From an uncultured Bacteroidales bacterium (GTDB lineage: Bacteria > Bacteroidota > Bacteroidia > Bacteroidales > ML635J-15), in NCBI GenBank assembly GCA_937899245.1, contig CALDKB010000048.1, forward strand, positions 1 through 64,000: a stretch of DNA of 64,000 nucleotides, read 5' to 3'. The first letter of the stretch is position 1; every line of letters starts with the position of its first letter. The notes under the pieces are model-generated. The model did not search any database, was not told the DNA's origin, and worked only from the letters and a program-made list of their open reading frames with translations. Positions 8,589 through 17,672 of this stretch are shown in pieces. Position numbers and translations under genes: made by a program.

Positions 8589-9122
8589 ATGAAAGCAAAC
8601 AGATTTCCTTTGGTGTTAATCATTGCAGCCTTGTCGCTGCTTGTCGTTTCTTCGTGCAAGAAATCGGAACAGGATAAACTACGCGATGAAATTTCAAAAC
8701 ATGAAGCTGCACTTTATAGCGACAAGACTAAGGAAGTTGACAGGGATAAGGCATTGGAAATGGAACGCCTGTATATTTCTTATTCCGACAAATATGCAGA
8801 TGATACTCTTTCTCCCGAATACCTTTTCCGTGCCGCTGAAATAGCTGAGAATGCCGGACATCCGAATAATGCGATTACATATTTGACAAAAATAGAAGAC
8901 AATTACAAGGAGTACCGCAATTATCCTCTTGTTATTTTCAAGAAGGCATATATTTACGAGAATTGCCTTAAGAACATTGAGTTTGCACGCAATTATTACC
9001 AGAAGTTTATAGATGATTATCCAAATCACGAACTTGTTGAAACCGCAAATTCATCCATGATGTTTTTAGGAATGACTGATGAGCAGCTTGTTGATATCCT
9101 TGAAAAAATTAGCAAGGAATGA
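8589..9122 (+). CDS. TPR-type lipoprotein
   Basis: The 177-residue product has a lipoprotein signal with lipobox VVSSC (Cys23). The mature part is helical with TPR-like units (SPEYLFRAAEIAENAGHPNN, FARNYYQKFIDDYPNHELVE), like the TPR segments of BamD and YbgF/CpoB. It is shorter than BamD (about 240-270 residues), so I do not call it BamD. Such proteins act as periplasm-facing scaffolds. Its stop overlaps the comEC start by four bases (ATGA), implying translational coupling. Confidence 0.75.
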   Translation: MKANRFPLVLIIAALSLLVVSSCKKSEQDKLRDEISKHEAALYSDKTKEVDRDKALEMERLYISYSDKYADDTLSPEYLFRAAEIAENAGHPNNAITYLTKIEDNYKEYRNYPLVIFKKAYIYENCLKNIEFARNYYQKFIDDYPNHELVETANSSMMFLGMTDEQLVDILEKISKE

Positions 9123-11263
9123 CCTTCTCTTTTGCTGATGAAATAAAAAGATATCCGTTTGTGAGGCTTACAATTCCTTTTGCTGTAGGAATTGTGCTGG
9201 CTCTATGCCTCGAAATTCCTCAGTTTGTAGGGTGGGGACTCCTGGGTGTGTCTGCAGTCTGCTTCTTTACGTTCAAGTTTATTCCAAGATATTCGCTGGC
9301 TACGGCTTTGGGCATTGCCACAAATGTAGTCCTGATTTCGGCCGGTATTGTCCTTACATCATTCAAGCAGGATGACGTGTCTTCGGACAAATTGGCTGAT
9401 TATAGCGGTTTTGTAATAGGAGAAATTTCCGATGATCCAAAGGTCAAGGAAAATAATGTGTCGATAGAGATAAACGTAATTGCCATAAAGGATAAGGACG
9501 AATGGATGGAAACATCCGGACGAACATTGCTGTACCTTGAAAAGGATTCGTCATCGTTGGCTTTGCGTACTGGCGACAAGATAGTTTTTAGTCCGCAACT
9601 ATCAGAGATAGAGAATAAGGAAAACCCAGAGGAGTTCGACTATAAGCGCTATCTTGCTTACAATATGATTATTAGTTCCGACTTTCTTGCTTGCGACGAC
9701 TGGATGCTTGTAGATACAAGGACGTCGTCGTTCCGTGCCAAGATGTCGCGGATACGACTGAGACTAGTAAACCTGCTTTCCGAGTTTGGACTTTCCGACG
9801 ATGAGGTTTCGGTAATGGCGGCAATGATCATGGGCTACAGCGATAATTTAAGCGGTGAGATACGTCATGCTTATTCGTCGGCTGGGGCAATGCATATATT
9901 GGCAGTGTCGGGATTGCACGTCGGTATCATATATGGCATAATTGTCTTCTTGCTTTCGTTTATAAAAAACGAAAAGTATAACTGGCTCAAGGTTCTGATT
10001 ACCATATTTCTCATTTGGTTTTATGCAATATTTACAGGACTATCGCCTTCGGTGTCGCGCGCATCGCTGATGTTTACGATAATGTCGCTTGGAAAATTGC
10101 AGAAAAATAATTCCGGCACGCTGAATGGCGTTTTTGCCAGCATGTTTATTCTGTTGATAATCAATCCATACAGTATTGTAAATATAGGATTTCAGCTTTC
10201 GTACTCGGCAGTAATTGGTATTATCATATTTCAGCCGAAAATGTATGCTATTTTCGAAGTCAAGAATAAGTTTCTTGATTGGTTGTGGTCGCTGACGACA
10301 GTTTCGGTAGCTGCGCAGCTTGCGACGGCTCCATTGTGCCTATATTATTTTCATCAGTTCTCCAATTATTTCCTGCTCACGAACTATGTGATGATTCCAA
10401 TATCAACCATCGCAATCTGGACTTGCATAATCTTCTTTGCCGTATCGTGGATTCCTTTTTTGTCAACGGCCGTAGCATGGTGCTTGTCGTGGATTGCAAG
10501 GACTATGAATTTTGCTTGCTTGTCGATTGAAAGTCTCCCGTTTTCGACTACGCAGAACGTTTATATTAACACCTCGCAAATGCTGTCGCTCTATGCAATT
10601 ATAATTCTGCTTGTGGTTTTCTTTTCGTTTACGAGGGAATATCGTCATCTGTTTGCTGCTTTTGTCTTCGTTGCTTTTTATGCGATAGTCGATTTGTGGC
10701 AGGCGTACGAGGCAAGCATGCAGAAAACAATTGTGATATATAATATCAGTAAGGCAACAGCAATCAACATAATTGATGGTACAGACAATATTATGTTTGC
10801 CAATCTAGATTCTGTTCAACCGCAGAAAATTGAGTTTACGGCCAAAAACAATTGGTTGAAACACGGCCTTGACAAGGAAAAATATGTAAATCTTTCGTCA
10901 AGCAAGAACAATCTGCTGTCGACGATAGTTGCAATAGACAATCGCAAAGTTTTTTTCAAAGAGAAATTCATCTGTTACGAAGGTACAAGCATATATGTTC
11001 TTGACGATTGCTTCATGCCATTTGAAAATGGCGGCAAGAAGTTTTCTGTCGATTATGTAGTACTTGCAAATAGTCCGCAGTTGACCCTTGAAGAGGTGGC
11101 TTCATACTTCGATTTCAAGCAAATTATTATTGATAGCTCAAACTCCATTTTGCGGGAAGAAAGCTGGCTCGCCGAAAACTCGGTTCTCGGTGTAGATGTC
11201 TATGATATTAGAAAGGACGGGGCTTTTATAGTTGAAATAGGAGAAAATAAACGGTTTCGCTAG
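9119..11263 (+). CDS. comEC: ComEC/Rec2-family DNA uptake channel
   Basis: This 714-residue polytopic membrane protein has the ComEC/Rec2 plan: two or three N-terminal membrane segments, a periplasmic DUF4131-type domain (about residues 90-200, GFVIGEISDDPKVKENN) and the Competence core with its hallmark AGAMHILAVSGLHVGIIYG, followed by about eight membrane segments. ComEC carries single-stranded DNA across the inner membrane in natural transformation. The C-terminal 170 residues are soluble, but I do not see metallo-beta-lactamase HxHxDH motifs, so this is the shorter form common in Bacteroidota. It overlaps the TPR lipoprotein gene by four bases. Confidence 0.9.
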   Translation: MTFSFADEIKRYPFVRLTIPFAVGIVLALCLEIPQFVGWGLLGVSAVCFFTFKFIPRYSLATALGIATNVVLISAGIVLTSFKQDDVSSDKLADYSGFVIGEISDDPKVKENNVSIEINVIAIKDKDEWMETSGRTLLYLEKDSSSLALRTGDKIVFSPQLSEIENKENPEEFDYKRYLAYNMIISSDFLACDDWMLVDTRTSSFRAKMSRIRLRLVNLLSEFGLSDDEVSVMAAMIMGYSDNLSGEIRHAYSSAGAMHILAVSGLHVGIIYGIIVFLLSFIKNEKYNWLKVLITIFLIWFYAIFTGLSPSVSRASLMFTIMSLGKLQKNNSGTLNGVFASMFILLIINPYSIVNIGFQLSYSAVIGIIIFQPKMYAIFEVKNKFLDWLWSLTTVSVAAQLATAPLCLYYFHQFSNYFLLTNYVMIPISTIAIWTCIIFFAVSWIPFLSTAVAWCLSWIARTMNFACLSIESLPFSTTQNVYINTSQMLSLYAIIILLVVFFSFTREYRHLFAAFVFVAFYAIVDLWQAYEASMQKTIVIYNISKATAINIIDGTDNIMFANLDSVQPQKIEFTAKNNWLKHGLDKEKYVNLSSSKNNLLSTIVAIDNRKVFFKEKFICYEGTSIYVLDDCFMPFENGGKKFSVDYVVLANSPQLTLEEVASYFDFKQIIIDSSNSILREESWLAENSVLGVDVYDIRKDGAFIVEIGENKRFR

Positions 11264-11358
11264 TGTTTTGTTTTTGTTACTGCACACAAATTGATGGTAC
11301 ACATAGGTTGTAAGGTTAAAAAAAAAATTAAAAAAGTTAAGCATATCAAAAAATAATA

Positions 11359-11366
11359 TACTTTTG
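11359..11366 (+). promoter_or_regulatory. Promoter -7 box for small beta-barrel gene
   Basis: TACTTTTG fits the TAnnTTTG -7 consensus; no good -33 element is seen. Just downstream, CTCAA-AAC-TTGAG followed by ATTTTTT (about 11372-11390) would form a small hairpin at the 5' end of a leader of about 60 bases. Confidence 0.55.
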
Positions 11367-11433
11367 CACTCTCAAAACTTGAGATTTTTTATAAGATAAT
11401 TAGTTGATTTATTTACTTTAAAAACAATTTAAA

Positions 11434-11925
11434 ATGAAGAAATTTTTATTGGTTTTAGTTGCTGCCGTTGCTTTGGCATTCGGTTCAGTACAGCAGGCTA
11501 ATGCACAGGGTGCACTTGGTTTGAGACTTGGTGGTGGTACTTTCTTTGGTGGTGAAATTTCTTACTTGACATCTATGGATGGCAACAGATGGGAACTTGA
11601 CCTCGGTTTTGGTGGTGGCCACAGCTGGTCTTGTGTAAGCTTCACAGGCGCTTATCAGTGGGATTGGAACATTGTAGCTGGTTTGAACTGGTTCGTTGGT
11701 CCTGCTGCACAGGTAAATTTAGTTTTTGACCACAACTATTCTGATTTTGGTCTTGGTATTGGCGGTCAGATTGGTCTTGAATACGATTTCAACGACCTTG
11801 GTGCTCCTATCCAGTTGAGCTTGGATGCTCGTCCTTTGTGCCACTTCTGGTTTGGCAACCACTATGCAAGTAGTGTTTGTGGATTTGGCTGGGGCGCAGC
11901 TCTTGGTATCAGATACACATTCTAA
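11434..11925 (+). CDS. Small outer membrane beta-barrel protein
   Basis: The 163-residue product has a signal peptide (to ANAQ) and then alternating Gly/aromatic-rich beta-strands (GALGLRLGGGTFFGGEISYL, WNIVAGLNWFVGPAAQVNLV) ending in GIRYTF with a terminal Phe, as expected for an eight-stranded outer membrane barrel. Its specific role is unknown. It has its own promoter and a strong terminator, so it is probably a single-gene, well-expressed unit. Confidence 0.8.
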   Translation: MKKFLLVLVAAVALAFGSVQQANAQGALGLRLGGGTFFGGEISYLTSMDGNRWELDLGFGGGHSWSCVSFTGAYQWDWNIVAGLNWFVGPAAQVNLVFDHNYSDFGLGIGGQIGLEYDFNDLGAPIQLSLDARPLCHFWFGNHYASSVCGFGWGAALGIRYTF

Positions 11926-11944
11926 TCGGAAAATTGGTTAATAT

Positions 11945-11980
11945 AAAAAAGAGCGGACTTCGGTTCGCTCTTTTTTTTTT
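11945..11980 (+). terminator. Rho-independent terminator
   Basis: GAGCGGAC-TTCG-GTTCGCTC forms an 8-bp stem (one G-U pair) with a UUCG tetraloop closed by C-G, followed by ten T residues. It terminates the small barrel gene. Confidence 0.92.
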
Positions 11981-11983
11981 GCC

Positions 11984-12041
11984 TATTGAAATTATTTTCA
12001 ATAAAAAACATCATATAATATTTCTTTTATATGATTTTTTG
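11984..12041 (+). promoter_or_regulatory. Two consecutive AT-rich hairpins before PKD gene 3
   Basis: TATTGAAA-TTAT-TTTCAATA (11984-12003) is followed by ATCATATAA-(8 bases)-TTATATGAT (12010-12035) and TTTTTTG. The second resembles a weak terminator. They lie between the strong terminator at 11980 and the start at 12087 and could be a back-up terminator or a leader structure. I found no convincing -7 box for the downstream gene. Confidence 0.35.
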
Positions 12042-12086
12042 ATATATTTACACACAATAACTCATTGGTAAATAGTCGAACAGAAT

Positions 12087-13907
12087 ATGAAAAATTTATT
12101 GCTAGTAATGTTTGCTCTTGTCGCATTTAGCATGGGGGCCTTTGCTCAGGTTGCTATATGCGAAACTCCCTGTGCTGTTGTTACAGATCAGCCATTTGTT
12201 GAAACAACAATTCCTTATTATACCGACCAGCCGTTGAGCTATCTTGTAAATGCTGATATGGACCTTTGTGTGTCTGCTCGGTGTCCTGAAACAACAAATG
12301 TAAGAGTTGAAATTTATAACAATTATGGCATAGACGCAACTGTTGATGTGTCAAGTATCAGCATCAGCGGTCTAACAAACCTTCCGGAAGGTTTGGAATA
12401 TTGTGTGAGTCAATCAAATGTCTCGGCTGGCGATTATTTTTCAATCCGCTTTTATGGCACTCCTACCGAAGAGGGGGATTTCAATATAAATATATCAGGA
12501 ACAATTGTCGGTAGAATAACTTCACCGTTGACAATGAATGTTCCCGATAGGACATTGTCGTTTGAAACAGGAATTATACTTCATATATCGCAGAATCCTA
12601 ATGCTGTAACAGCAAATTTTGTAGCCAGTGCAACACAAATAACCGAAGGGGAAACAATTACATTTACGAATCTCAGTCAGAATGCAAATGCATATATTTG
12701 GACATTCACAGGCGGAAATCCTATTACCTCAACGGAAGAAAGCCCATCTGTAACATATTCGGAAGCCGGTATTTATACGGTTTCGCTGAGAGCGGCGGCA
12801 AGCACATTGCAGCTTCTTACAAATGGTGTGACAGAAACAAAGGAAAATTATATCATAGTAACAGCGCCGACTTCTTCTGGCATTTCTGTCGATTTTGAGG
12901 CAGATCAAACTGCGGTCCAAGTTGGTGAAACTGTTCATTTTACAAGTAATTGCAGTTCAAATGTGGAGGTATACCAATGGACCTTCGACGGGGGAACACC
13001 TTCTACTTCGACAAATGCAAATCCGGAGGTCGTATATGATACTCCAGGTGTATATGATGTGAGATTGAAAGCTGGAACTAGCAATATTCTGATTAATATT
13101 ACTGGTGTTACAAAGACAAAATCAGAATACATTACAGTGGTTGCAGACCCGATTGATACAACAGCAGTGGAGGCAAATTTCAATATCCCGGCATCTGCAA
13201 TTGACGTCAACGAGTCGGTTACTATGCAGAATATTAGCCGTAATGCTACAGCTTATTTCTGGTCGTTTGAAGGTGCTAGTCCATCAAATTCAACAGAAGA
13301 GAATCCAACAATTACATATTTGCGACCCGGAAGGTATTCGATAACCCTTTTTGCTACTAATGGTACAAATAGCGACACCAAGACAGTAGAAGTTTGTGTC
13401 GCCGATGTGGTTTCTGCAGATTTTATCGCCAGCTCGACTGCTATTTCTATTGGCGAACATATCTCATTCACAAATTTAAGTACAAATGCATCATCTTACT
13501 ATTGGTCGTTTGAAGGGGCTACACCTTCAACATCAATGGACGAAACGCCCGAAGTGACTTACTTGAATGCCGGCGTGTACAATGTAACGCTGTTTGCAAC
13601 CAACGGCGCTACAAGCGACATGGAGTCTAAGGTCAACTATATAATGGTTGTTGACAATGCAAATGTTATGTTAAACGAGACAGAAGAGGTTAAGGTCTAT
13701 CCAAATCCTGTAGGCGGCTTGCTTAATGTATATGCAGAAGGTATGGATAAGGTAGAGGTTGTTGATATGCTGGGCAGGGTTGTTGTCGAGCAGGATGTTT
13801 TCTCTGATAACGAAACCATTGATGTTTCTGGCATGCCAAGCGCTACGTATATGATAAGAATTACAACATCGGCGGGCGTCGTGGTAAGGAACATCGTAGT
13901 TGAGTAG
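12087..13907 (+). CDS. T9SS-exported PKD repeat protein, trio member 3
   Basis: The 606-residue product has a signal peptide (to AFAQ), the trio's cysteine-bearing N-terminal module (VAICETPC ... LCVSARCPET ... LPEGLEYCVSQSN ... FYGTPTEEGDFNINISG), four PKD domains (WTFTGGNPITSTEESP, WTFDGGTPSTSTNANP, WSFEGASPSNSTEENP, WSFEGATPSTSMDETP) and a T9SS sorting tail (KVYPNPVGGLLNVYAEGMDK to VRNIVVE). It should be an outer-surface or released protein. It is separated from the other two trio members by comEC and two other genes. A bidirectional terminator follows. Confidence 0.9.
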   Translation: MKNLLLVMFALVAFSMGAFAQVAICETPCAVVTDQPFVETTIPYYTDQPLSYLVNADMDLCVSARCPETTNVRVEIYNNYGIDATVDVSSISISGLTNLPEGLEYCVSQSNVSAGDYFSIRFYGTPTEEGDFNINISGTIVGRITSPLTMNVPDRTLSFETGIILHISQNPNAVTANFVASATQITEGETITFTNLSQNANAYIWTFTGGNPITSTEESPSVTYSEAGIYTVSLRAAASTLQLLTNGVTETKENYIIVTAPTSSGISVDFEADQTAVQVGETVHFTSNCSSNVEVYQWTFDGGTPSTSTNANPEVVYDTPGVYDVRLKAGTSNILINITGVTKTKSEYITVVADPIDTTAVEANFNIPASAIDVNESVTMQNISRNATAYFWSFEGASPSNSTEENPTITYLRPGRYSITLFATNGTNSDTKTVEVCVADVVSADFIASSTAISIGEHISFTNLSTNASSYYWSFEGATPSTSMDETPEVTYLNAGVYNVTLFATNGATSDMESKVNYIMVVDNANVMLNETEEVKVYPNPVGGLLNVYAEGMDKVEVVDMLGRVVVEQDVFSDNETIDVSGMPSATYMIRITTSAGVVVRNIVVE

Positions 13908-13913
13908 AAGCAA

Positions 13914-13947
13914 AAAAATCCGTTGCGCATAAAGCATAACGGATTTT
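13914..13947. terminator. Bidirectional terminator
   Basis: AAAAATCCGTT-(13 bases)-AACGGATTTTT is flanked by A and T runs on both sides. It lies between converging genes and can serve both the PKD gene (plus) and the arginine decarboxylase gene (minus). Confidence 0.85.
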
Positions 13948-13972
13948 TGTCGATTGTCAAATATCAATTATT

Positions 13973-15367
13973 CTAATAGTATCCTAATGTTTTCAGCATT
14001 GATTTGTAGCTCTGCTCCTTTGAGTAAAGACGTGTGGAAATTTTTCCTTCTTCGTCGCGGCTGATGAGAACATGCTTTGGCGCAGGGATAAGACAGTGCT
14101 GTATTCCGCCAAAACCGCCAATGGCTTCCTGATATGCTCCAGTATTGAAAAATCCAATGTAAAGTGTTTCGTTTGGATCAAATTCGGGCAGGTAAATCGC
14201 ATTGACGTGCTGTTCTGAATTATAATAGTCGTCGCTGTCGCAAGTAAGTCCGCCAAGGAAAACTCGTTCATATTGGCTGTCCCATCTGTTAAGTGGCAAC
14301 ATTACAAAGCGTTTGTTTATAGCCCAAGAGTCGGGTAGGGTAGTTATGAAAGATGAGTCTATCATGTTCCATTTTTCCTTGTCGTTCTGCTGCTTCTGGT
14401 CGACAACCGAATATATTGCGCCACCACTTTCGCCAACTGTGAACGATCCGAATTCTGTGTAAATGTCAGGTTCGTCAACTTTTGCTGCGGCACAAATCAT
14501 CTTAATCTGGTTGACAATTTCCTCGGCCATGTATTCATAGTCGTAGTCGAAGTTGAGACTGTTCTTGATTGGGAAGCCGCCGCCGATATCCAGGGAGTCG
14601 AGTTCGGGACATATCTTCTTCAGTTCGCAGTAAACGTTGATGCATTTGTTCAGTTCGTTCCAGTAGTATGCTGTGTCCTTGATGCCGGTATTTATGAAGA
14701 AATGAAGCATTTTTAGCTTGACTCTCGGGTTGTTTTCTATTTTGTCGTGGTAGAATTGCATTATGTTCTTGTAACATATTCCTAATCGCGAAGTGTAGAA
14801 CTCGAATTTTGGCTCTTCCTCGGCAGCAATACGAATACCAACGTTAAAATCTCCTTCTACGTTCTCAAGCAGGCCATTCAATTCGTTTGGATTGTCAAGA
14901 ATTGGAATGACATTCTTGAATCCTTCGTTCATAAGTTTGGCGATGTTCTCTATATATGCTGGAATTTTGAAGCCGTTACATACAACATGCAGACTTTCAT
15001 CAACTAGATTGAGGTCCTTTAGTGCGCGAATGAGGTCTATGTCGAAACTGGAACTAGTTTCGAGCTGTACGTTGTTCTTAAGCACTTCTTCCATAACAAA
15101 CTGGAAATGGGAACTTTTTGTGCAGTAGCATTGAACGTATTTGCCTTTGTAGTCCACCTTGGTTATTGCTACGTTGAACCAACGTCTTGCCTTTTGAATG
15201 TTTTCGGTGATTTTAGGTAAGTACGTGAATTTCAAAGGAGTCCCGTATTGCTTTACTAGATCCATCAATGGAATTCCATAATAAAGTAATTCACCGTCTT
15301 CAACTTCGAACTCTTCGGTTGGAAAGTCAAACGACTGTTCAATCAAATCCTGATACTTTGTCTTCAT
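13973..15367 (-). CDS. speA: Arginine decarboxylase, short Bacteroidota type
   Basis: A 464-residue PLP-dependent fold III decarboxylase that would convert arginine to agmatine for polyamine synthesis. Family signs are the PLP-lysine motif YCTKSSHFQFVMEE, the glycine-rich LDIGGGFPI, the phosphate-binding FGSFTVGESGGAIY, and GAYQEAIGGFGGIQHCLIP near the C terminus. The length matches the Bacteroidota/Flavobacteriia annotated form and is far below the roughly 630 residues of E. coli SpeA. I chose ATG 15367 (MKTKYQDLIEQSFDF) over an upstream in-frame TTG at 15379. A related activity (ornithine, lysine or carboxynorspermidine decarboxylase) cannot be excluded from motifs alone. Confidence 0.85.
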   Translation of the reverse strand: MKTKYQDLIEQSFDFPTEEFEVEDGELLYYGIPLMDLVKQYGTPLKFTYLPKITENIQKARRWFNVAITKVDYKGKYVQCYCTKSSHFQFVMEEVLKNNVQLETSSSFDIDLIRALKDLNLVDESLHVVCNGFKIPAYIENIAKLMNEGFKNVIPILDNPNELNGLLENVEGDFNVGIRIAAEEEPKFEFYTSRLGICYKNIMQFYHDKIENNPRVKLKMLHFFINTGIKDTAYYWNELNKCINVYCELKKICPELDSLDIGGGFPIKNSLNFDYDYEYMAEEIVNQIKMICAAAKVDEPDIYTEFGSFTVGESGGAIYSVVDQKQQNDKEKWNMIDSSFITTLPDSWAINKRFVMLPLNRWDSQYERVFLGGLTCDSDDYYNSEQHVNAIYLPEFDPNETLYIGFFNTGAYQEAIGGFGGIQHCLIPAPKHVLISRDEEGKISTRLYSKEQSYKSMLKTLGYY

Positions 15368-15410
15368 CTTAAAACTCAAATCTAAGTTAGTTACTTTGTG
15401 AAAATATTGG

Positions 15411-15418
15411 CAAAGGTA
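15411..15418 (-). promoter_or_regulatory. Promoter -7 box for arginine decarboxylase
   Basis: On the minus strand the sequence reads TACCTTTG, matching TAnnTTTG. A weak TTG lies about 20 bases upstream. The box is 44 bases from the start at 15367. Confidence 0.5.
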
Positions 15419-15538
15419 ACTTATTTACTTTGTAATACAAGAGAAGAGAATAATAATTTTAATGCAAAATTCAGGAGTAGTCTAAAACTAGTTTTGCCTA
15501 AATATTCCAAGTGGTGTTCGTTTATATCTAAAAATAAT

Positions 15539-15546
15539 TAACTTTG
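15539..15546 (+). promoter_or_regulatory. Promoter -7 box for glycosyltransferase-gmhA operon
   Basis: TAACTTTG matches the TAnnTTTG consensus and lies 23 bases before the start at 15569. The -33 element is weak (TTCG near 15517). Confidence 0.5.
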
Positions 15547-15568
15547 TAATCTCGTTAATCGAAAGAAA

Positions 15569-16681
15569 ATGAAGATTGTAATAGTCGGTTCTGCATATCC
15601 TTATCGAGGGGATGTTTCAGCTTTTAATCATAGTCTGGCACGCCAGCTGATGGTTGAGGGCAATGATGTAGAAATCGTTACATATACTATGCAAGATCCT
15701 CGCAACAAGCGACTTTCTGGCGATTCATCGCCTAAGGATTTGAAAATTACGAGGATGATAAATTCCATCAATCCTATAAGTTGGGAGCGATCAGCCAATT
15801 ATATCAAGAAGATTCAACCCGATGAAGTGCTTTTCGCTTATACAAATTCATATCTGTCGGTTTGTATGGGCAAGATTGCGCAGCGGCTGAACAAAAATGC
15901 AAATGTAAAGTGTGTTGCCTTGGTAAAGGACATAATTCCTCAGGATTCCAATATGTTCGACAAGATTCTTCCATATAGGTTTGTCCGTAATGTGGATGGT
16001 TTTGTTTGTGTTTCTAAAGGTATAGAGGAGGATATAGAGTATTTTGAGAAAGAAAATAAACCTAAGAAATACTCATACATGCCAATAAATGTTCCATATG
16101 GCGAGCGCTTGTCGCGCGAAGAGGCAATTTCGCAGTTGTCGCTCGATCCAAGCTACCGATATCTGCTTTATTTCGGATATATCAAGCCATACAAGGGAAT
16201 AGACTTGCTTATTTCGGCCTTTTCCGATGAGCGTATACGGAAATATAATGTCAAGCTTATAATTGCGGGTGAGTTCAAGGGAAATATCCAGCCATATATT
16301 GATATGATTCGCGAAGCTAAACTTGATGACTATCTTGAACTTCACACTGGATACATAAGCAATCGTGATGTAAACAAGTACTTTTCGGCCGCCGATATGG
16401 TGGTGCAGACCTACAGGAAGTCGAAGGAAAGTGGAGTGACACAGGTCGCATATCATTTTGAAAAGCCAATGCTAGTTACAAATGTATGCAAGTCGGCAGA
16501 TGTTGTTCCAAATGGAGTTGTCGGATATGTAGTTGAGCCCGACGCAAAGGATATTGCCGATGCTATCGTCGATTTTTATGAAAACAACAGGCAGGCTGAG
16601 TTTGAAAGGAATGTGGCTGTGGAAAAGCAAAAATATTCGTGGAAAAATTTAACTGAGACCATACAAACTTTTTTCAAATAA
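15569..16681 (+). CDS. Glycosyltransferase family 4-like protein
   Basis: The 370-residue product has the GT-B plan. The N-terminal half starts MKIVIVGSAYPYRGDVSAFN, with an early Gly-rich acceptor loop. The C-terminal half has YLLYFGYIKPYKGIDLLISA, LIIAGEF, and KSKESGVTQVAYHFEKPMLV, corresponding to the nucleotide-sugar binding region with an E-x7-E-like pattern (ESGVTQVAYHFE). It transfers a sugar from a nucleotide or lipid donor; the acceptor is unknown. The next gene, gmhA, starts one base after its stop, so a role in a lipopolysaccharide or other heptose-containing surface glycan is a reasonable inference. Confidence 0.82.
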   Translation: MKIVIVGSAYPYRGDVSAFNHSLARQLMVEGNDVEIVTYTMQDPRNKRLSGDSSPKDLKITRMINSINPISWERSANYIKKIQPDEVLFAYTNSYLSVCMGKIAQRLNKNANVKCVALVKDIIPQDSNMFDKILPYRFVRNVDGFVCVSKGIEEDIEYFEKENKPKKYSYMPINVPYGERLSREEAISQLSLDPSYRYLLYFGYIKPYKGIDLLISAFSDERIRKYNVKLIIAGEFKGNIQPYIDMIREAKLDDYLELHTGYISNRDVNKYFSAADMVVQTYRKSKESGVTQVAYHFEKPMLVTNVCKSADVVPNGVVGYVVEPDAKDIADAIVDFYENNRQAEFERNVAVEKQKYSWKNLTETIQTFFK

Positions 16682-16682
16682 G

Positions 16683-17261
16683 ATGAGTGATATATCAAGA
16701 ATTGTAGCAGACAGCGTGGCTGTAAAGCAGAAAATGCTAGGTGACGAGGAGTTGCTTTGCCGCATTGAATGTCTGAAGGATTTGGTTGTCAAGACATATC
16801 GCAATGGCGGAAAGCTGCTTTTGTGTGGCAATGGTGGAAGCGCCGCCGATGCACAGCATATTGCCGCCGAACTTTCCGGACGTTTTAATCTCGATCGCAA
16901 ACCATTGTATGCCGAGGCCTTGCATTGCAATACTTCATATACCACATCTGTATCGAATGATTATGGTTACGAAAATGTTTTTTCGCGAATGCTTGAGGCC
17001 GTTGGTCGCTGTGGTGATATATTAATAGGTATATCTACTTCTGGAAATTCGGCAAATGTGGTCCGGGCATTTGAAAAGGCGCGTGAGATAGGTGTTGTTA
17101 CCGTGGCGTTTACGGGGACAACGGGAGGCCGAATGGCCGGCCTTGCCGATGTGCTAATAAATGTTCCGTCCGACTGTACGCCAAGAATTCAGGAAGCACA
17201 TATTCTTGTGGGTCATATTTTATGTGAACTTGTTGAAAAGGAACTTTTTGGCAATGACTAA
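16683..17261 (+). CDS. gmhA: Sedoheptulose 7-phosphate isomerase
   Basis: The 192-residue SIS-domain protein carries the GmhA signatures LLLCGNGGSAADAQHIAAEL (zinc-binding His and catalytic Glu), STSGNSANVVRAFEKAR (phosphate-binding loop) and RIQEAHILVGHILCELVE (catalytic Gln/His helix). GmhA converts sedoheptulose 7-phosphate to D-glycero-D-manno-heptose 7-phosphate, the first step of ADP-heptose synthesis for lipopolysaccharide core or S-layer glycans. Its length is typical. It sits between a glycosyltransferase gene (one base away) and a thioesterase gene (8-base overlap). Confidence 0.93.
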   Translation: MSDISRIVADSVAVKQKMLGDEELLCRIECLKDLVVKTYRNGGKLLLCGNGGSAADAQHIAAELSGRFNLDRKPLYAEALHCNTSYTTSVSNDYGYENVFSRMLEAVGRCGDILIGISTSGNSANVVRAFEKAREIGVVTVAFTGTTGGRMAGLADVLINVPSDCTPRIQEAHILVGHILCELVEKELFGND

Positions 17262-17661
17262 GCAGGAACTTTTGGCAAAAGCCATACAAACATTCTCTCA
17301 CGATCGGTTCGCCACCGAAGTTGCTGGCATAAGGATTGTCGATGTTGAAGAAAATTATGCTAAATGTGAACTTGCGGTTGAAGAGCGCCATTGCAATGCA
17401 ATGGGTGTTGTAATGGGCGGTGCAATTTTTACGTTGGCCGACTTTTGCTTCGCCGTGGCGGCAAACAGCATGGGACTTTCAACGGTTTCGGTATCATCCA
17501 CTATCATTTATACCAATGTTGCCAAAGGTAGTATTCTTATAGCCGAGGCAAAATGCTTGAAGTCGGGGCGCAAAACAAGTTTCTTCAGAATAAGTGTGAC
17601 CGATAATCTTGGAAATAGTGTAGCCGAAGTTACTACTACTGGCTGCAAAGTGTTGGGTTAA
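17254..17661 (+). CDS. PaaI-type hotdog thioesterase
   Basis: The 135-residue product is a single hotdog domain with the PaaI-family motif NAMGVVMGGAIFTLADFCFAVAA, holding the catalytic-helix Asp, and the strand VSVSSTIIYTNVAKGSILIA. These enzymes hydrolyse acyl- or aryl-CoA thioesters; the substrate is not predictable. I chose ATG 17254 because the longer frame from 17161 only shadows gmhA. The start overlaps the end of gmhA by eight bases, so the two are probably translationally coupled. Confidence 0.85.
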   Translation: MTKQELLAKAIQTFSHDRFATEVAGIRIVDVEENYAKCELAVEERHCNAMGVVMGGAIFTLADFCFAVAANSMGLSTVSVSSTIIYTNVAKGSILIAEAKCLKSGRKTSFFRISVTDNLGNSVAEVTTTGCKVLG

Positions 17662-17672
17662 GCAATTCCCTA

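Noticed and set aside
17161..17253. Longer N terminus for the thioesterase
   Set aside because: The extra 31 residues lie wholly inside gmhA in another frame and do not resemble the family, whereas ATG 17254 gives a normal hotdog start.
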